This document shows positions 27,713 to 35,845 of a stretch of 64,000 nt of DNA, in pieces. The DNA is from GCA-2733415 sp964276095 (GTDB lineage Bacteria > Bacteroidota > Bacteroidia > Flavobacteriales > Flavobacteriaceae). How positions within the stretch are numbered: position 1 is the first letter of the stretch; each line of letters starts with the position of its first letter. Position numbers and translations under genes: made by a program. Where the stretch lies: NCBI GenBank assembly GCA_964276095.1, contig CAXYDR010000001.1, positions 434,001 to 498,000 on the forward strand. The letters run 5' to 3'. The notes under the pieces were generated by a model, which had not been told where the DNA came from, did not search any database, and saw only the letters and a program-made list of their open reading frames with translations.

Positions 27713-27895
27713 TTAGTTTTGCACAAAATATATAGTTATTTTCCCAATTTCTTCCTCGTGGTAGAAAACAACTTATTATGTTATTCTTTTAGTAAGACGC
27801 TTCAAATTAAAAAATGTTACAATAACTCGAAAATTAATTTTTCTATAGTTATTTAAACATCAAAACTAGAATTATTATGTGGTCTCAAATGCTTT

Positions 27896-28089
27896 ACAAC
27901 GTTTAGCTATGAATAGTACGGGGCAGAAAATCCGCGGATTTTCGTGTCGTCACAAGCCATAAGCTTTTTGTTTTGTTTTTAGCTTGTCGCTTTAAAAAAG
28001 CCAAATTAAAAGATTTGGCGATGAATGTAAAGATACACAAGCTAAAGATTTTAAAGAGTAAAACCCGTATTATTTATAGGTGTTGTTGT
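27896..28089 (-). repeat. attC-like palindromic element S5
   Basis: Best-preserved copy, 194 bp. The left arm 27896-27922 runs from ACAACG through CTATGAATAGTACGGG. The right arm 28064-28089 runs from CCCGTATTATTTATAG through GTTGTTGT. After reverse complementing, they share ACAAC, CTATnAATAnTACGGG. Inside is an 18-bp perfect palindrome GAAAATCCGCGGATTTTC (27926-27943). Confidence 0.75.
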
Positions 28090-28139
28090 CTAAATACAAC
28101 CTTTCTTTTCTTTTTATTTCACTCAATCAGCCTATTTAT

Positions 28140-28149
28140 AAGGGTTTAT
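28140..28149 (+). repeat. attL core of the integrated element
   Basis: AAGGGTTTAT, identical to 44871-44880; it is 52 bases outside the first arm-type site and 118 bases before the integrase start. Confidence 0.55.
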
Positions 28150-28201
28150 GGTTTTAGTCAATGCAATTTAATGTATTAAAATACTACTAAATGAATGTTT
28201 T

Positions 28202-28221
28202 GTTGTACCGTTTGTTGTACC
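28202..28221 (+). promoter_or_regulatory. Paired integrase arm-type sites, left end
   Basis: Two direct copies of GTTGTACC (28202-28209 and 28214-28221), start-to-start spacing 12. The same pair is found at the other end with spacing 11. Confidence 0.5.
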
Positions 28222-28267
28222 TTTAAACTGTTTTGCTTTCAATTGCATTCACTAAAGTACATTATTA

Positions 28268-29485
28268 ATGGCGACAGTTAAGTTAGTTTTAAAGAAAAAT
28301 AAAATAGATAAATCTGGAGAAGCTCCTATTTATATAAGGGTAACGAAAGACCGTAAAACTAAATTTATATCATTAGGTTTTAAGTTACACCCAGACTATT
28401 GGGATGAAGAAAAACAAATAGTAAAAAAGAGTTATAAGGGGTCTACACGATTAAACGCTTTTTTGTCGCAAAAGATTGCAGATGCACAAGGAGATATTGC
28501 AGAAGTTGAAAGAAGAAATGTTTCAGTATCAGCACGTAAATTAAAAGAAGTAATAAAAGGAAAACCTTTAATTAACTTTTTTGAGTACGCTTATAATAGA
28601 TGTGAAAAACAAAAACACACATTAGCATTATCAACATATAATAATTACAGAAACTATCTCAAAAAGTTTGAAACCTTTGTAGGTCATAGAGAGTTAATGT
28701 TTGAGGATATTACAGTAACTACATTAAAAGATTATGCCGGTTATTGTAGTAGTACATTAGGGAATAATAACACAACTATAAATTTCTCTTTAACGGTTTT
28801 AAAGTTGATGTTTAAAGAAGCACAAAGAGAAGATTTAATTCCACTGAGTTTATTTCCATTCGCACAATTCAAGGTTAAGAAAGCAAAGAGTACAAGACGT
28901 TATTTATCTGCTGAACAATTAGACCAATTTATTAATTTAAAGGTATCAGAGAAAGCAAGAGCACCAATTATAAAAGATATGTTTATCTTTTCAGTATTTG
29001 GAGGTGGTTTAAGATTTAGTGATGTGTTAGAGTTACGATGGAAAGACTATAACGAAAAGGAAAACAAAATAACTAAAGTAATACGTAAAACAGGTAGACA
29101 ACATAGTTTTAAAATTGGTAAAACAGCCATTGACATATTAAATAAATACAAAACTCAATTTAGTAGTCAAGATGATATAATATTTCCGTTTGCTAATATT
29201 GGAAAAGAATATTTTACAGATAGAGAACATAGAGCAAAAGTAATTCATAGGTCGGTAGCATTAAGCGGGCAGTATCTTAGAAAAATGGGAAAGGATTTAG
29301 AATTACCTTTTTCGCTAACGTTTCATATAAGCAGACACACATTTGCAACAAGGGCATTAAACAATGGTATGCGAATAGAACATGTATCTAAATTAATGGA
29401 TCACACAAATATTAGTATAACACAAGTTTATGCAAAAATTATAAGTACAGAATTAGATAACGCAGTAGATAAATACATTAATTAA
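28268..29485 (+). CDS. Tyrosine site-specific integrase
   Basis: The protein has 405 aa. An N-terminal arm-DNA-binding domain (about 1-80, IYIRVTKDRKTKFISLG; SKGF-type) and a SAM-like core-binding domain (about 100-200) precede the catalytic domain, which has all five visible active-site residues: Arg249 (GGGLRFSD), His353 and Arg356 (HISRHTFATR), His379 (MDHTN) and Tyr388 (QVYAKI). This is the type of integrase found in Bacteroidota ICEs and IMEs, not an integron IntI. Transcribed with the 681-aa gene 3 bases downstream. Confidence 0.95.
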   Translation: MATVKLVLKKNKIDKSGEAPIYIRVTKDRKTKFISLGFKLHPDYWDEEKQIVKKSYKGSTRLNAFLSQKIADAQGDIAEVERRNVSVSARKLKEVIKGKPLINFFEYAYNRCEKQKHTLALSTYNNYRNYLKKFETFVGHRELMFEDITVTTLKDYAGYCSSTLGNNNTTINFSLTVLKLMFKEAQREDLIPLSLFPFAQFKVKKAKSTRRYLSAEQLDQFINLKVSEKARAPIIKDMFIFSVFGGGLRFSDVLELRWKDYNEKENKITKVIRKTGRQHSFKIGKTAIDILNKYKTQFSSQDDIIFPFANIGKEYFTDREHRAKVIHRSVALSGQYLRKMGKDLELPFSLTFHISRHTFATRALNNGMRIEHVSKLMDHTNISITQVYAKIISTELDNAVDKYIN

Positions 29486-29488
29486 GTT

Positions 29489-31534
29489 ATGGGGAAACCA
29501 ATTAATAATATTTTAAAAACTCAATTTGAAACTATTCATTCTGGGGCAATACAAAAAGCAGAAGAAGATTTTAAAACTAACATTTTAGATAAAGTAAAGA
29601 ATCTCGAACACTTTGATAAGTTTAAGATTTTGGTGTCTGAAGAAAATAGAATTAAAGATTTAATAGATAAAAATAATCATCCATATTATATAAAGAATCA
29701 TAGTTCTCAAGATTGGTTACTTACACAGTTTTCAAGTAGGTGTTTTTTATTGAATGTAGATGAGTCAGATGAATTAAAAGAAGCTGTTTACTTAGGGGAA
29801 ATTAGTTATTTAATACATAAAAAATTTAGTGTTTTAAGAGAGCAAATTCCAAAATTTACATTTAATAACTTCTTGTCTGGTAAGGAGTGTAAATATCTTA
29901 ATTTATATGATAATCATTACAATATTGAAAGAGAGGATTATTATAAAATGGTTACTTGGCAATCAGATAATTTAATCAAGGTTGTTTCTTATGAGGTTGA
30001 GTTATTAGTCAAAAATCATCAAATATATTGTTCTTCAATTAGTAAACCTTTAGATTTTATTAGCGAGCAAATCCAAATACTTGAAGAAGAATTAAACGAA
30101 TCTATAAATAATGCTAAACAGCTAAAAAGTGTATTGTCTAAGCTTTTTGCTTTTAAAGGTTTTGATGTTGATAGTTATAATGATGAATTATTATTGTTTA
30201 ATTATCCTTCATTTTTTAACGATAGAATAGAATTCAGACGCTTATATCCATCTGTAGTAAACGGTGTGTTAAATAAGTTGTCAATTAAGCCAAAAACATT
30301 ATTTAGTAATGAGTATATGGTGTTTTATACGCTTGATGTCTTTTTATCTTGGTTAAAAGATATAATTAAGGGTAAGTCAATTCAAGAGCCATTTAAATAT
30401 CCAGTTTGGGAAGATTTGTTAAATCAAAAAATTGATGAAGCCGAACAAGAATTTCAAACCATAATAGAAGTAATAGGTGACTATGCATATAATCCAGCAA
30501 ATAGTAAAAAAGTAGTTCGTAAGTATTTAAGAAATGAATTTGAGAAGCAAATAAGTAAGTACAATAAAATTGAAGATAAAAGGCTTTTTTATTTACTAAG
30601 AGATAAAAACAAAAAACCTTTATTATCAGATTTTAAGATAGATGCATTATTTAATAATAATAAAGAGCAGTATTTAAAGAGTGTTAAAGAAGCGTATATT
30701 CTGCAAAACATCAGTTGGGATATTTCTGTAAATTTCAATAAATTATTTAATACAAGAACTATCTATTTTAAACGTGATATGGGGTCTCATACTATGATTC
30801 TTTCATTAACAAATCAAATGATATTAGATAAAGAATTATCAATTGAACTTGAGGAAGCAATGGATTCTTTTTTTAAAGAAATGTATAATACTTCATTGCC
30901 ATTAGATATTCATTTTTATAATCATCGTGAAAAGTACAGTAGAATATTTGAGAAAAGTATGTCACGTTTACAAGACATTTTAGATAATGCAGAACTCAAT
31001 AAAAAAGTATTGTATATACAAAGTAGGTTAAAAGAATTAAGGCACAGAGAATTGAAATATAGAGCGTTAATTGATGGTGGGGGGAATTTAAAAGACAAGG
31101 AAGATAAATACCCTAATCTATTCAAAGAGTTCTTATCTATAGAAGCTGAATTTATAAAAGAAACAAGTCAGTTAAATCAAGTTCAGTTTATAGAATCAAA
31201 ACCAGTATTGTTATCTTCTGATAAATCTAACCAACAATTAAATAACATCATTACAATAGAAAAACAAGAATATATAACCCAACTTTTAGAAGACTTATCA
31301 ATTACAGTAAATGGTAAGTCAATTCTTAGTTCTCGTAAAAAAGGGGCAATTAGAGGTATCGTTGAAGCGTTACGCGAAGATCACATATTACCAAATTTAA
31401 GTCTAAATGTATTGTGTAAGTCAATTGCAGATGAAATTAAATTAGAATTAAATTCACAACTTGATTTTACTGCTATTTCTCAAAAGTTCCAAAATGAAGC
31501 AAGAGAGTACATAAAAGATAATCCACTGCATTAA
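29489..31534 (+). CDS. Unknown 681-aa protein linked to the integrase
   Basis: I do not recognise the family. It is soluble, lysine/glutamate-rich and mostly helical, with coiled-coil-prone parts at ~185-215 and ~490-540. The C-terminal 90 residues (KSILSSRKKGAIRGIVEALR) look like a separate small helical domain with basic residues, possibly DNA-binding. No signal peptide or membrane helix. It starts 3 bases after the integrase stop, so it is translated with it and may be a recombination accessory or element regulator. That role is an inference from position only. Confidence 0.75.
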   Translation: MGKPINNILKTQFETIHSGAIQKAEEDFKTNILDKVKNLEHFDKFKILVSEENRIKDLIDKNNHPYYIKNHSSQDWLLTQFSSRCFLLNVDESDELKEAVYLGEISYLIHKKFSVLREQIPKFTFNNFLSGKECKYLNLYDNHYNIEREDYYKMVTWQSDNLIKVVSYEVELLVKNHQIYCSSISKPLDFISEQIQILEEELNESINNAKQLKSVLSKLFAFKGFDVDSYNDELLLFNYPSFFNDRIEFRRLYPSVVNGVLNKLSIKPKTLFSNEYMVFYTLDVFLSWLKDIIKGKSIQEPFKYPVWEDLLNQKIDEAEQEFQTIIEVIGDYAYNPANSKKVVRKYLRNEFEKQISKYNKIEDKRLFYLLRDKNKKPLLSDFKIDALFNNNKEQYLKSVKEAYILQNISWDISVNFNKLFNTRTIYFKRDMGSHTMILSLTNQMILDKELSIELEEAMDSFFKEMYNTSLPLDIHFYNHREKYSRIFEKSMSRLQDILDNAELNKKVLYIQSRLKELRHRELKYRALIDGGGNLKDKEDKYPNLFKEFLSIEAEFIKETSQLNQVQFIESKPVLLSSDKSNQQLNNIITIEKQEYITQLLEDLSITVNGKSILSSRKKGAIRGIVEALREDHILPNLSLNVLCKSIADEIKLELNSQLDFTAISQKFQNEAREYIKDNPLH

Positions 31535-31634
31535 AATACACCCATTATAAGGTCTTATAAGGGCAACCTGATAAGCACCTATCAATTGTTAGTTGTTTGT
31601 ATTGTATTAATAATCAATATAAAATAATAACAAT

Positions 31635-31922
31635 ATGGGAGCAGTAATTTTAACAACAGAACAGTACAATGAACTACTAACTAAATTAGAAGTAGTAGTA
31701 ACAGCAGTAGAGGAGCAAAAGAAATCTCCAGAAGAAACATTTCTTGATAATCAGGAGTTTATTCAGCTAATGAATATTAGCAAACGTACCGCACAAACAT
31801 GGCGTGATGAAGGTATCGTATCATTTTCTCAAATAGGTAGTAAAATTTACTATAAGATGAAAGATGTAGACATCCTTCTAAGTAAAAACTACAACAAGGC
31901 GTTTAATAGTAACAGACGCTAA
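31635..31922 (+). CDS. Excisionase-like helix-turn-helix protein
   Basis: The protein has 95 aa. The MerR/HTH_17-type domain at ~40-90 has the usual Bacteroidota excisionase pattern (FLDNQEFIQLMNISKRTAQT, WRDEGIVSFSQIGSKIYYK). A short coiled N-terminus precedes it. In integrative elements of this phylum such proteins act as recombination directionality factors or rep regulators. The next gene starts 3 bases downstream. Confidence 0.82.
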   Translation: MGAVILTTEQYNELLTKLEVVVTAVEEQKKSPEETFLDNQEFIQLMNISKRTAQTWRDEGIVSFSQIGSKIYYKMKDVDILLSKNYNKAFNSNRR

Positions 31923-31925
31923 TAG

Positions 31926-32819
31926 GTGTATGATACGTTTCACATATCGCATACATTAGAAACCGTACCGAAAAATATTGAAGCATTAGTAGAGAAACCA
32001 ATCCAATATTTAGGATTAAAATGGTTGCCTACTTACAATAGCTTTCAAGATGTAAATGGATACAGAGCTAATATTGGTAACCTTGATTTAAGACTTAAAA
32101 ACGGTGTAATAAAGGTTAAAAACTCATTGCAAAAGTTCTATATGGGTAATAACTATAAATCGTTTAGCTATGCTCAAGTGGTAGAAGCAATTAAAGAGTT
32201 AGATAAACAATTACCGTTTGATGTATATAAGGCAAAGGTATCTTACATAGCAGTAGGTGTTGTAATACCAGAGAAAGCACAACCAATTCTAGACACTTGG
32301 TTAAGCTATAACGGTAAAATAGCATTCCCTATGATAAGTAATAATAAGCAATATGGTAAAAAGTTTTATTTAACAGAATACAATTTAAAAGGGTACAACA
32401 AAACAGTAGAAGTGTACGACCATAACAGAATAAAATTAACAGAAGATCTATTTCGTTTAGAATTAGAAATAAAGACAAGAAATCTAAATAAACGTAAAAA
32501 TCCAATTGGCATTTATACAGTTGCAGATTTAGTAGATAAAACTAAATTCAGCCAATTAGGTGCAGAGTTAATGGCTAAGTATCAAAAGATAGAGAAGAAG
32601 CAAGAAATACCATTACAGCAGTTAAATAATAAAGAAAAAGAAGTGTTGGCATTATTTCAGAACCAAACAATATTAGCACAATACAAAATAGACCATAAGG
32701 ACAGTTACAAGAAAAAAAAACCTAACTATAATCAGTTAAAAAAGAAAGCGAATAATGAGTATTTGTCTGATGTACAGAAAGCTATTCAAGTGCAGTTTGA
32801 TTACTGTATAAATAACTAG
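31926..32819 (+). CDS. Phage/plasmid replication initiator (CRI / gene II-X-like Rep)
   Basis: GTG start, giving MYDTFHISH. The pattern VKNSLQKFYMGNNYKSFSYA, then KAKVSYIAVGVVI, then the tail YDHNRIKLTEDLFRLELEIK resembles rolling-circle replication proteins of small plasmids and filamentous phages. The HUH motif is not obvious and no clean Tyr motif can be named, so this is a family-level guess. Directly downstream lie two ~50-bp direct repeats that could be an origin. Together with Int and Xis it would give the element an autonomous replicative stage. Confidence 0.5.
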   Translation: MYDTFHISHTLETVPKNIEALVEKPIQYLGLKWLPTYNSFQDVNGYRANIGNLDLRLKNGVIKVKNSLQKFYMGNNYKSFSYAQVVEAIKELDKQLPFDVYKAKVSYIAVGVVIPEKAQPILDTWLSYNGKIAFPMISNNKQYGKKFYLTEYNLKGYNKTVEVYDHNRIKLTEDLFRLELEIKTRNLNKRKNPIGIYTVADLVDKTKFSQLGAELMAKYQKIEKKQEIPLQQLNNKEKEVLALFQNQTILAQYKIDHKDSYKKKKPNYNQLKKKANNEYLSDVQKAIQVQFDYCINN

Positions 32820-32860
32820 TGTTTTACAACTTGTAATATACCCTAAAACAGGGGTATAAA
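32810..32860 (+). repeat. Direct repeat copy 1 next to rep (origin candidate)
   Basis: Starts AAATAACTAGTGTTTTACAA and contains ACTTGTAATATA and TAAAACAGGGGTA. It overlaps the rep stop codon. The second copy is at 32994-33043. Confidence 0.6.
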
Positions 32861-32993
32861 CACATAATACCCAAATACCATTAGTACGTATCCCTATTAA
32901 TAGTGATATTCAAATAATAACTTTAAAAGTCTATTGCTATTACTTACACAAGAATAAAAAGAGTGCTATTTTTAAGCCTTTAAATAAATAAGT

Positions 32994-33043
32994 AAATAAC
33001 TAACGTTTTGTAACTTGTAATATAACATAAAACAGGGGTAAAA
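32994..33043 (+). repeat. Direct repeat copy 2 (origin candidate)
   Basis: AAATAACTAACGTTTTGTAA, then ACTTGTAATATA and TAAAACAGGGGTA; about 85 percent like copy 1 by eye. Spacing between copies is 184 bp. Confidence 0.6.
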
Positions 33044-33124
33044 GTAAATACGGTAAACCTTATTATTAACTCAGATTAATATTATATTTTTAACGATTAG
33101 AATTACTATAAAACATAAAATTAA

Positions 33125-33141
33125 GTTCCATACATTGGAAC
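33125..33141. promoter_or_regulatory. Operator-like inverted repeat upstream of hsdM
   Basis: GTTCCA-TACAT-TGGAAC, a perfect 6-bp inverted repeat with a 5-base centre, 20 bases before the hsdM start. Likely a regulator site or mRNA hairpin for the restriction-modification operon. Confidence 0.4.
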
Positions 33142-33161
33142 AAAATATCATAAAATAAGAA

Positions 33162-34709
33162 ATGACAAGTAACAATCAAAGAGCCGAATTACATAGTCAA
33201 ATTTGGAAAATAGCAAACGATGTACGTGGGTCTGTAGATGGATGGGATTTTAAACACTTTGTATTAGGTACACTCTTTTATCGCTTTATAAGTGAGAATT
33301 TCACCAATTATATAGAAGGTGGTGATGAGAGTGTAAATTATCCAAACTTTCCAGACGATGAAATCACACCTGAAATAAAAGAAGACGCTATTAAAACCAA
33401 AGGATACTTTATCTATCCAAGTCAGCTTTTTATAAACATCTCAAAAGATGCGAATACAAATGAAAACCTAAATACAGACTTAGCTGCCATTTTCTCAGCG
33501 ATAGAAAACTCTGCAATAGGCTATCCATCAGAAGAAGATATAAAAGGATTATTCGCAGATTTTGATACAACCAGTGGTCGTCTAGGTAATACCGTTGATA
33601 ATAAAAATAGTCGTTTAGCAGCAGTTTTAAAAGGAGTAGAAGGCTTAAAATTAGGTAATTTCGAAGACAACGAGATAGACCTATTTGGTGATGCTTATGA
33701 GTTTTTAATCTCTAATTATGCTGCCAATGCAGGTAAGTCTGGTGGAGAGTTCTTTACACCTCAAAGCGTTTCTAAGTTAATTGCGCAATTGGCAATGCAT
33801 AAGCAAGAAAAGGTAAATAAAATTTATGACCCTGCAGCAGGTTCTGGTTCCTTGCTATTACAGGCTAAAAAACACTTCGATAATCATGTAATAGAAGAAG
33901 GTTTTTTTGGTCAAGAAATAAACCATACTACCTACAATTTAGCGCGTATGAATATGTTCTTGCACAACGTTAATTACGATAAGTTTAATATTGTGCTTGG
34001 CGACACGCTTACAAAACCTAAATTAGGTGATGACAAGCCTTTTGATGCCATTGTTTCCAATCCTCCATATTCTATAAATTGGATTGGTGATGCTGACCCA
34101 ACACTTATTAATGACGACCGTTTTGCGCCTGCAGGTGTGCTTGCTCCTAAGTCAAAAGCAGATTTTGCCTTTGTGTTGCATGCGTTAAATTACCTATCTA
34201 GTAAAGGTAGAGCTGCATTGGTTTGTTTTCCTGGTATTTTTTACCGTGCTGGTGCAGAACAGAAAATAAGAAAATACTTAATAGACAACAACTTTGTAGA
34301 AACCGTTATTTCTTTAGCGCCTAATTTGTTTTTTGGTACAACCATAGCTGTAAATATTCTGGTGCTTTCTAAAAGTAAAACCGATACCAAAACGCAGTTT
34401 ATAGATGTAAGTGGCGAAGATTTCTTTAAAAAAGTGACTAATAATAATGTACTTTTAGATGAACATATTGAGCAAATTATGAATATGTTCGATAGTAAAG
34501 AAGATGTGGAGTATATATCCAAATCTATAGACAACACCAAAATTGAACAAAACGACTATAACCTTTCTGTAAGTTCTTATGTGGAAGCGAAAGATACTCG
34601 AGAGAAAATTGATATTACCGTGTTGAATAAGGAAGTATCAAAAACAGTAGAAAAGATAGATAAATTACGTGCTGATATTGATGCCATTGTAAAAGAGATT
34701 GAAGCATGA
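33162..34709 (+). CDS. hsdM: Type I restriction-modification DNA methyltransferase subunit HsdM
   Basis: N6-adenine methyltransferase subunit of a type I R-M complex (M2S1, with R2). N-terminal HsdM domain (about 5-160, SQIWKIANDVRGSVDGWDFK). SAM-binding motif I is DPAAGSGSLLLQ and catalytic motif IV is NPPY at 300-303. The helical C-terminus ends in coiled coil for HsdS contact. At 515 aa it has normal length. Its stop overlaps the hsdS start by 4 bases (ATGA), showing translational coupling. Confidence 0.97.
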   Translation: MTSNNQRAELHSQIWKIANDVRGSVDGWDFKHFVLGTLFYRFISENFTNYIEGGDESVNYPNFPDDEITPEIKEDAIKTKGYFIYPSQLFINISKDANTNENLNTDLAAIFSAIENSAIGYPSEEDIKGLFADFDTTSGRLGNTVDNKNSRLAAVLKGVEGLKLGNFEDNEIDLFGDAYEFLISNYAANAGKSGGEFFTPQSVSKLIAQLAMHKQEKVNKIYDPAAGSGSLLLQAKKHFDNHVIEEGFFGQEINHTTYNLARMNMFLHNVNYDKFNIVLGDTLTKPKLGDDKPFDAIVSNPPYSINWIGDADPTLINDDRFAPAGVLAPKSKADFAFVLHALNYLSSKGRAALVCFPGIFYRAGAEQKIRKYLIDNNFVETVISLAPNLFFGTTIAVNILVLSKSKTDTKTQFIDVSGEDFFKKVTNNNVLLDEHIEQIMNMFDSKEDVEYISKSIDNTKIEQNDYNLSVSSYVEAKDTREKIDITVLNKEVSKTVEKIDKLRADIDAIVKEIEA

Positions 34710-35839
34710 GCAAGTTAGAAAAATTGTTAAAAGGTGCTGAAGTGGAGTGGAAGCCTTTGAAGGAAGCTCTTATACGTACAAAAGGAACAAAAATTACTGC
34801 AGGTCAAATGAGAGTGTTGCACAAAGGTAGTGATGCTCCTTTGAAAATATTTGCAGGAGGTAAAACCATTGCTTTTGTTAATTTTGAAGATATTCCTCAA
34901 AAAGATATAAACAGAGAGCCTTCAATTATTGTAAAATCTCGTGGTGTTATTGAATTTGAATATTATGATAAACCTTTTTCACATAAAAATGAGATGTGGT
35001 CATACCATTCAAAAAATGAAAATATCAATATCAAATTTGTTTATTATTTTCTGAAGATAAATGAACTTTATTTTCAAAATATAGGTAGTAGAATGCAAAT
35101 GCCTCAGATTTCAACTCCTATTACTGATAAATTCCCAATCCCAATCCCATCACTAGAAAGACAAAAAGAAATAGTTCGTATTTTAGATACCTTTACAGAA
35201 CTTACAAAAGAACTTACAAAAGAACTTACAACAGAGCTTACAACACGTAAAAAACAGTATAACTATTATAGAGAACAATTGTTGAGCTTTGAGGAAAATG
35301 AATGCACACCTTTGGGAAATTTAGCAGAAAATCTTGACGCTAAGAGGAAGCCTATTGCAAAAGGATTAAGAGAACCTGGTAATATTCCATATTATGGAGC
35401 TTCGGGTATTGTAGATTATGTAAAGGGGTATATTTATGAAGGAGATTTTTTACTAATTTCAGAAGATGGTGCAAATTTAGTAGTAAGAAAAACACCAATA
35501 GCATTCAGTATAAGTGGAAAAAATTGGGTTAATAATCATGCTCATGTACTAAAATTTAATACATATGCTGAACGAAGATTTGTAGAATATTATTTGAATA
35601 GTATAGATTTAACTCCATTTATTTCAGGTGCAGCTCAACCAAAATTAAATAAAAGAAATTTAAATAGTATTAAAATCCCTAATCCTTCTTTTGAGGTAAA
35701 AGAACGTATCGTTTCTATTCTCGATAAATTCGATTTGCTTACTACTTCCATAAGTGAAGGATTACCCAAAGAAATAGCACAAAGAAAACAGCAGTACGAA
35801 TATTATAGAGAAATGTTATTAACGTTTCCAAAAAACTAA
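34706..35839 (+). CDS. hsdS: Type I R-M specificity subunit HsdS, with TKEL-type spacer repeats
   Basis: Two target-recognition domains (about 10-150 and 195-335) each followed by a conserved helix. The central helix region at residues 164-181 is TEL-TKEL-TKEL-TTEL-TTR, encoded by tandem 12-bp units at 35204-35239. This matches the TAEL repeat of EcoR124I, where adding a unit changes the DNA spacer by one base pair. The second helix ends RKQQYEYYREMLLTF, mirroring RKKQYNYYREQLLSF of the first. The recognition sequence cannot be read from protein. Co-transcribed with hsdM and hsdR. Confidence 0.95.
   Translation: MSKLEKLLKGAEVEWKPLKEALIRTKGTKITAGQMRVLHKGSDAPLKIFAGGKTIAFVNFEDIPQKDINREPSIIVKSRGVIEFEYYDKPFSHKNEMWSYHSKNENINIKFVYYFLKINELYFQNIGSRMQMPQISTPITDKFPIPIPSLERQKEIVRILDTFTELTKELTKELTTELTTRKKQYNYYREQLLSFEENECTPLGNLAENLDAKRKPIAKGLREPGNIPYYGASGIVDYVKGYIYEGDFLLISEDGANLVVRKTPIAFSISGKNWVNNHAHVLKFNTYAERRFVEYYLNSIDLTPFISGAAQPKLNKRNLNSIKIPNPSFEVKERIVSILDKFDLLTTSISEGLPKEIAQRKQQYEYYREMLLTFPKN
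35204..35239 (+). repeat. 12-bp tandem repeat inside hsdS
   Basis: Units ACAAAAGAACTT, ACAAAAGAACTT, ACAACAGAGCTT; the first two are identical and in frame (Thr-Lys-Glu-Leu). A partial unit precedes them (ACAGAACTT). Confidence 0.9.
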
Positions 35840-35845
35840 TACCGA

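Larger units (their letters stand above)
27630..28267. other. Gene-free stretch: leader, hairpin, attC-like S5, attL
   Basis: Holds the hairpin at 27668-27712, about 180 bp of AT-rich DNA with no recognisable gene, element S5 (27896-28089), the attL core (28140-28149) and integrase arm-type sites (28202-28221). The plus-strand frame at 27973-28179 runs across S5 and attL and is not a credible gene. Confidence 0.65.
32820..33161. other. Gene-free stretch between rep and hsdM
   Basis: AT-rich, no gene. It holds the second copy of the ~50-bp repeat and the hsdM operator-like palindrome. The stretch between repeats has TAATACCCAAATACCATT-type AT-rich sequence suited to strand opening, but no further motif. 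Confidence 0.5.

Noticed and set aside
27973..28179. 68-codon plus-strand reading frame
   Set aside because: Runs through attC-like element S5 and the attL core; no homology-like features.
28090..28267. tRNA gene as the integration target
   Set aside because: No cloverleaf or T-loop sequence (GTTCAANNC-type) could be found on either side of the core repeat.
28268..29485. Integrase as the IntI of the attC-like cassette array
   Set aside because: It has an N-terminal arm-binding domain and the overall form of ICE/IME integrases, and its own att-type sites flank a different element. The cassette array here has no recognisable recombinase.
35204..35239. Tandem 12-bp repeats as a CRISPR-like or minisatellite array
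   Set aside because: In frame inside hsdS, too short, no spacers; explained by the TAEL-type linker.
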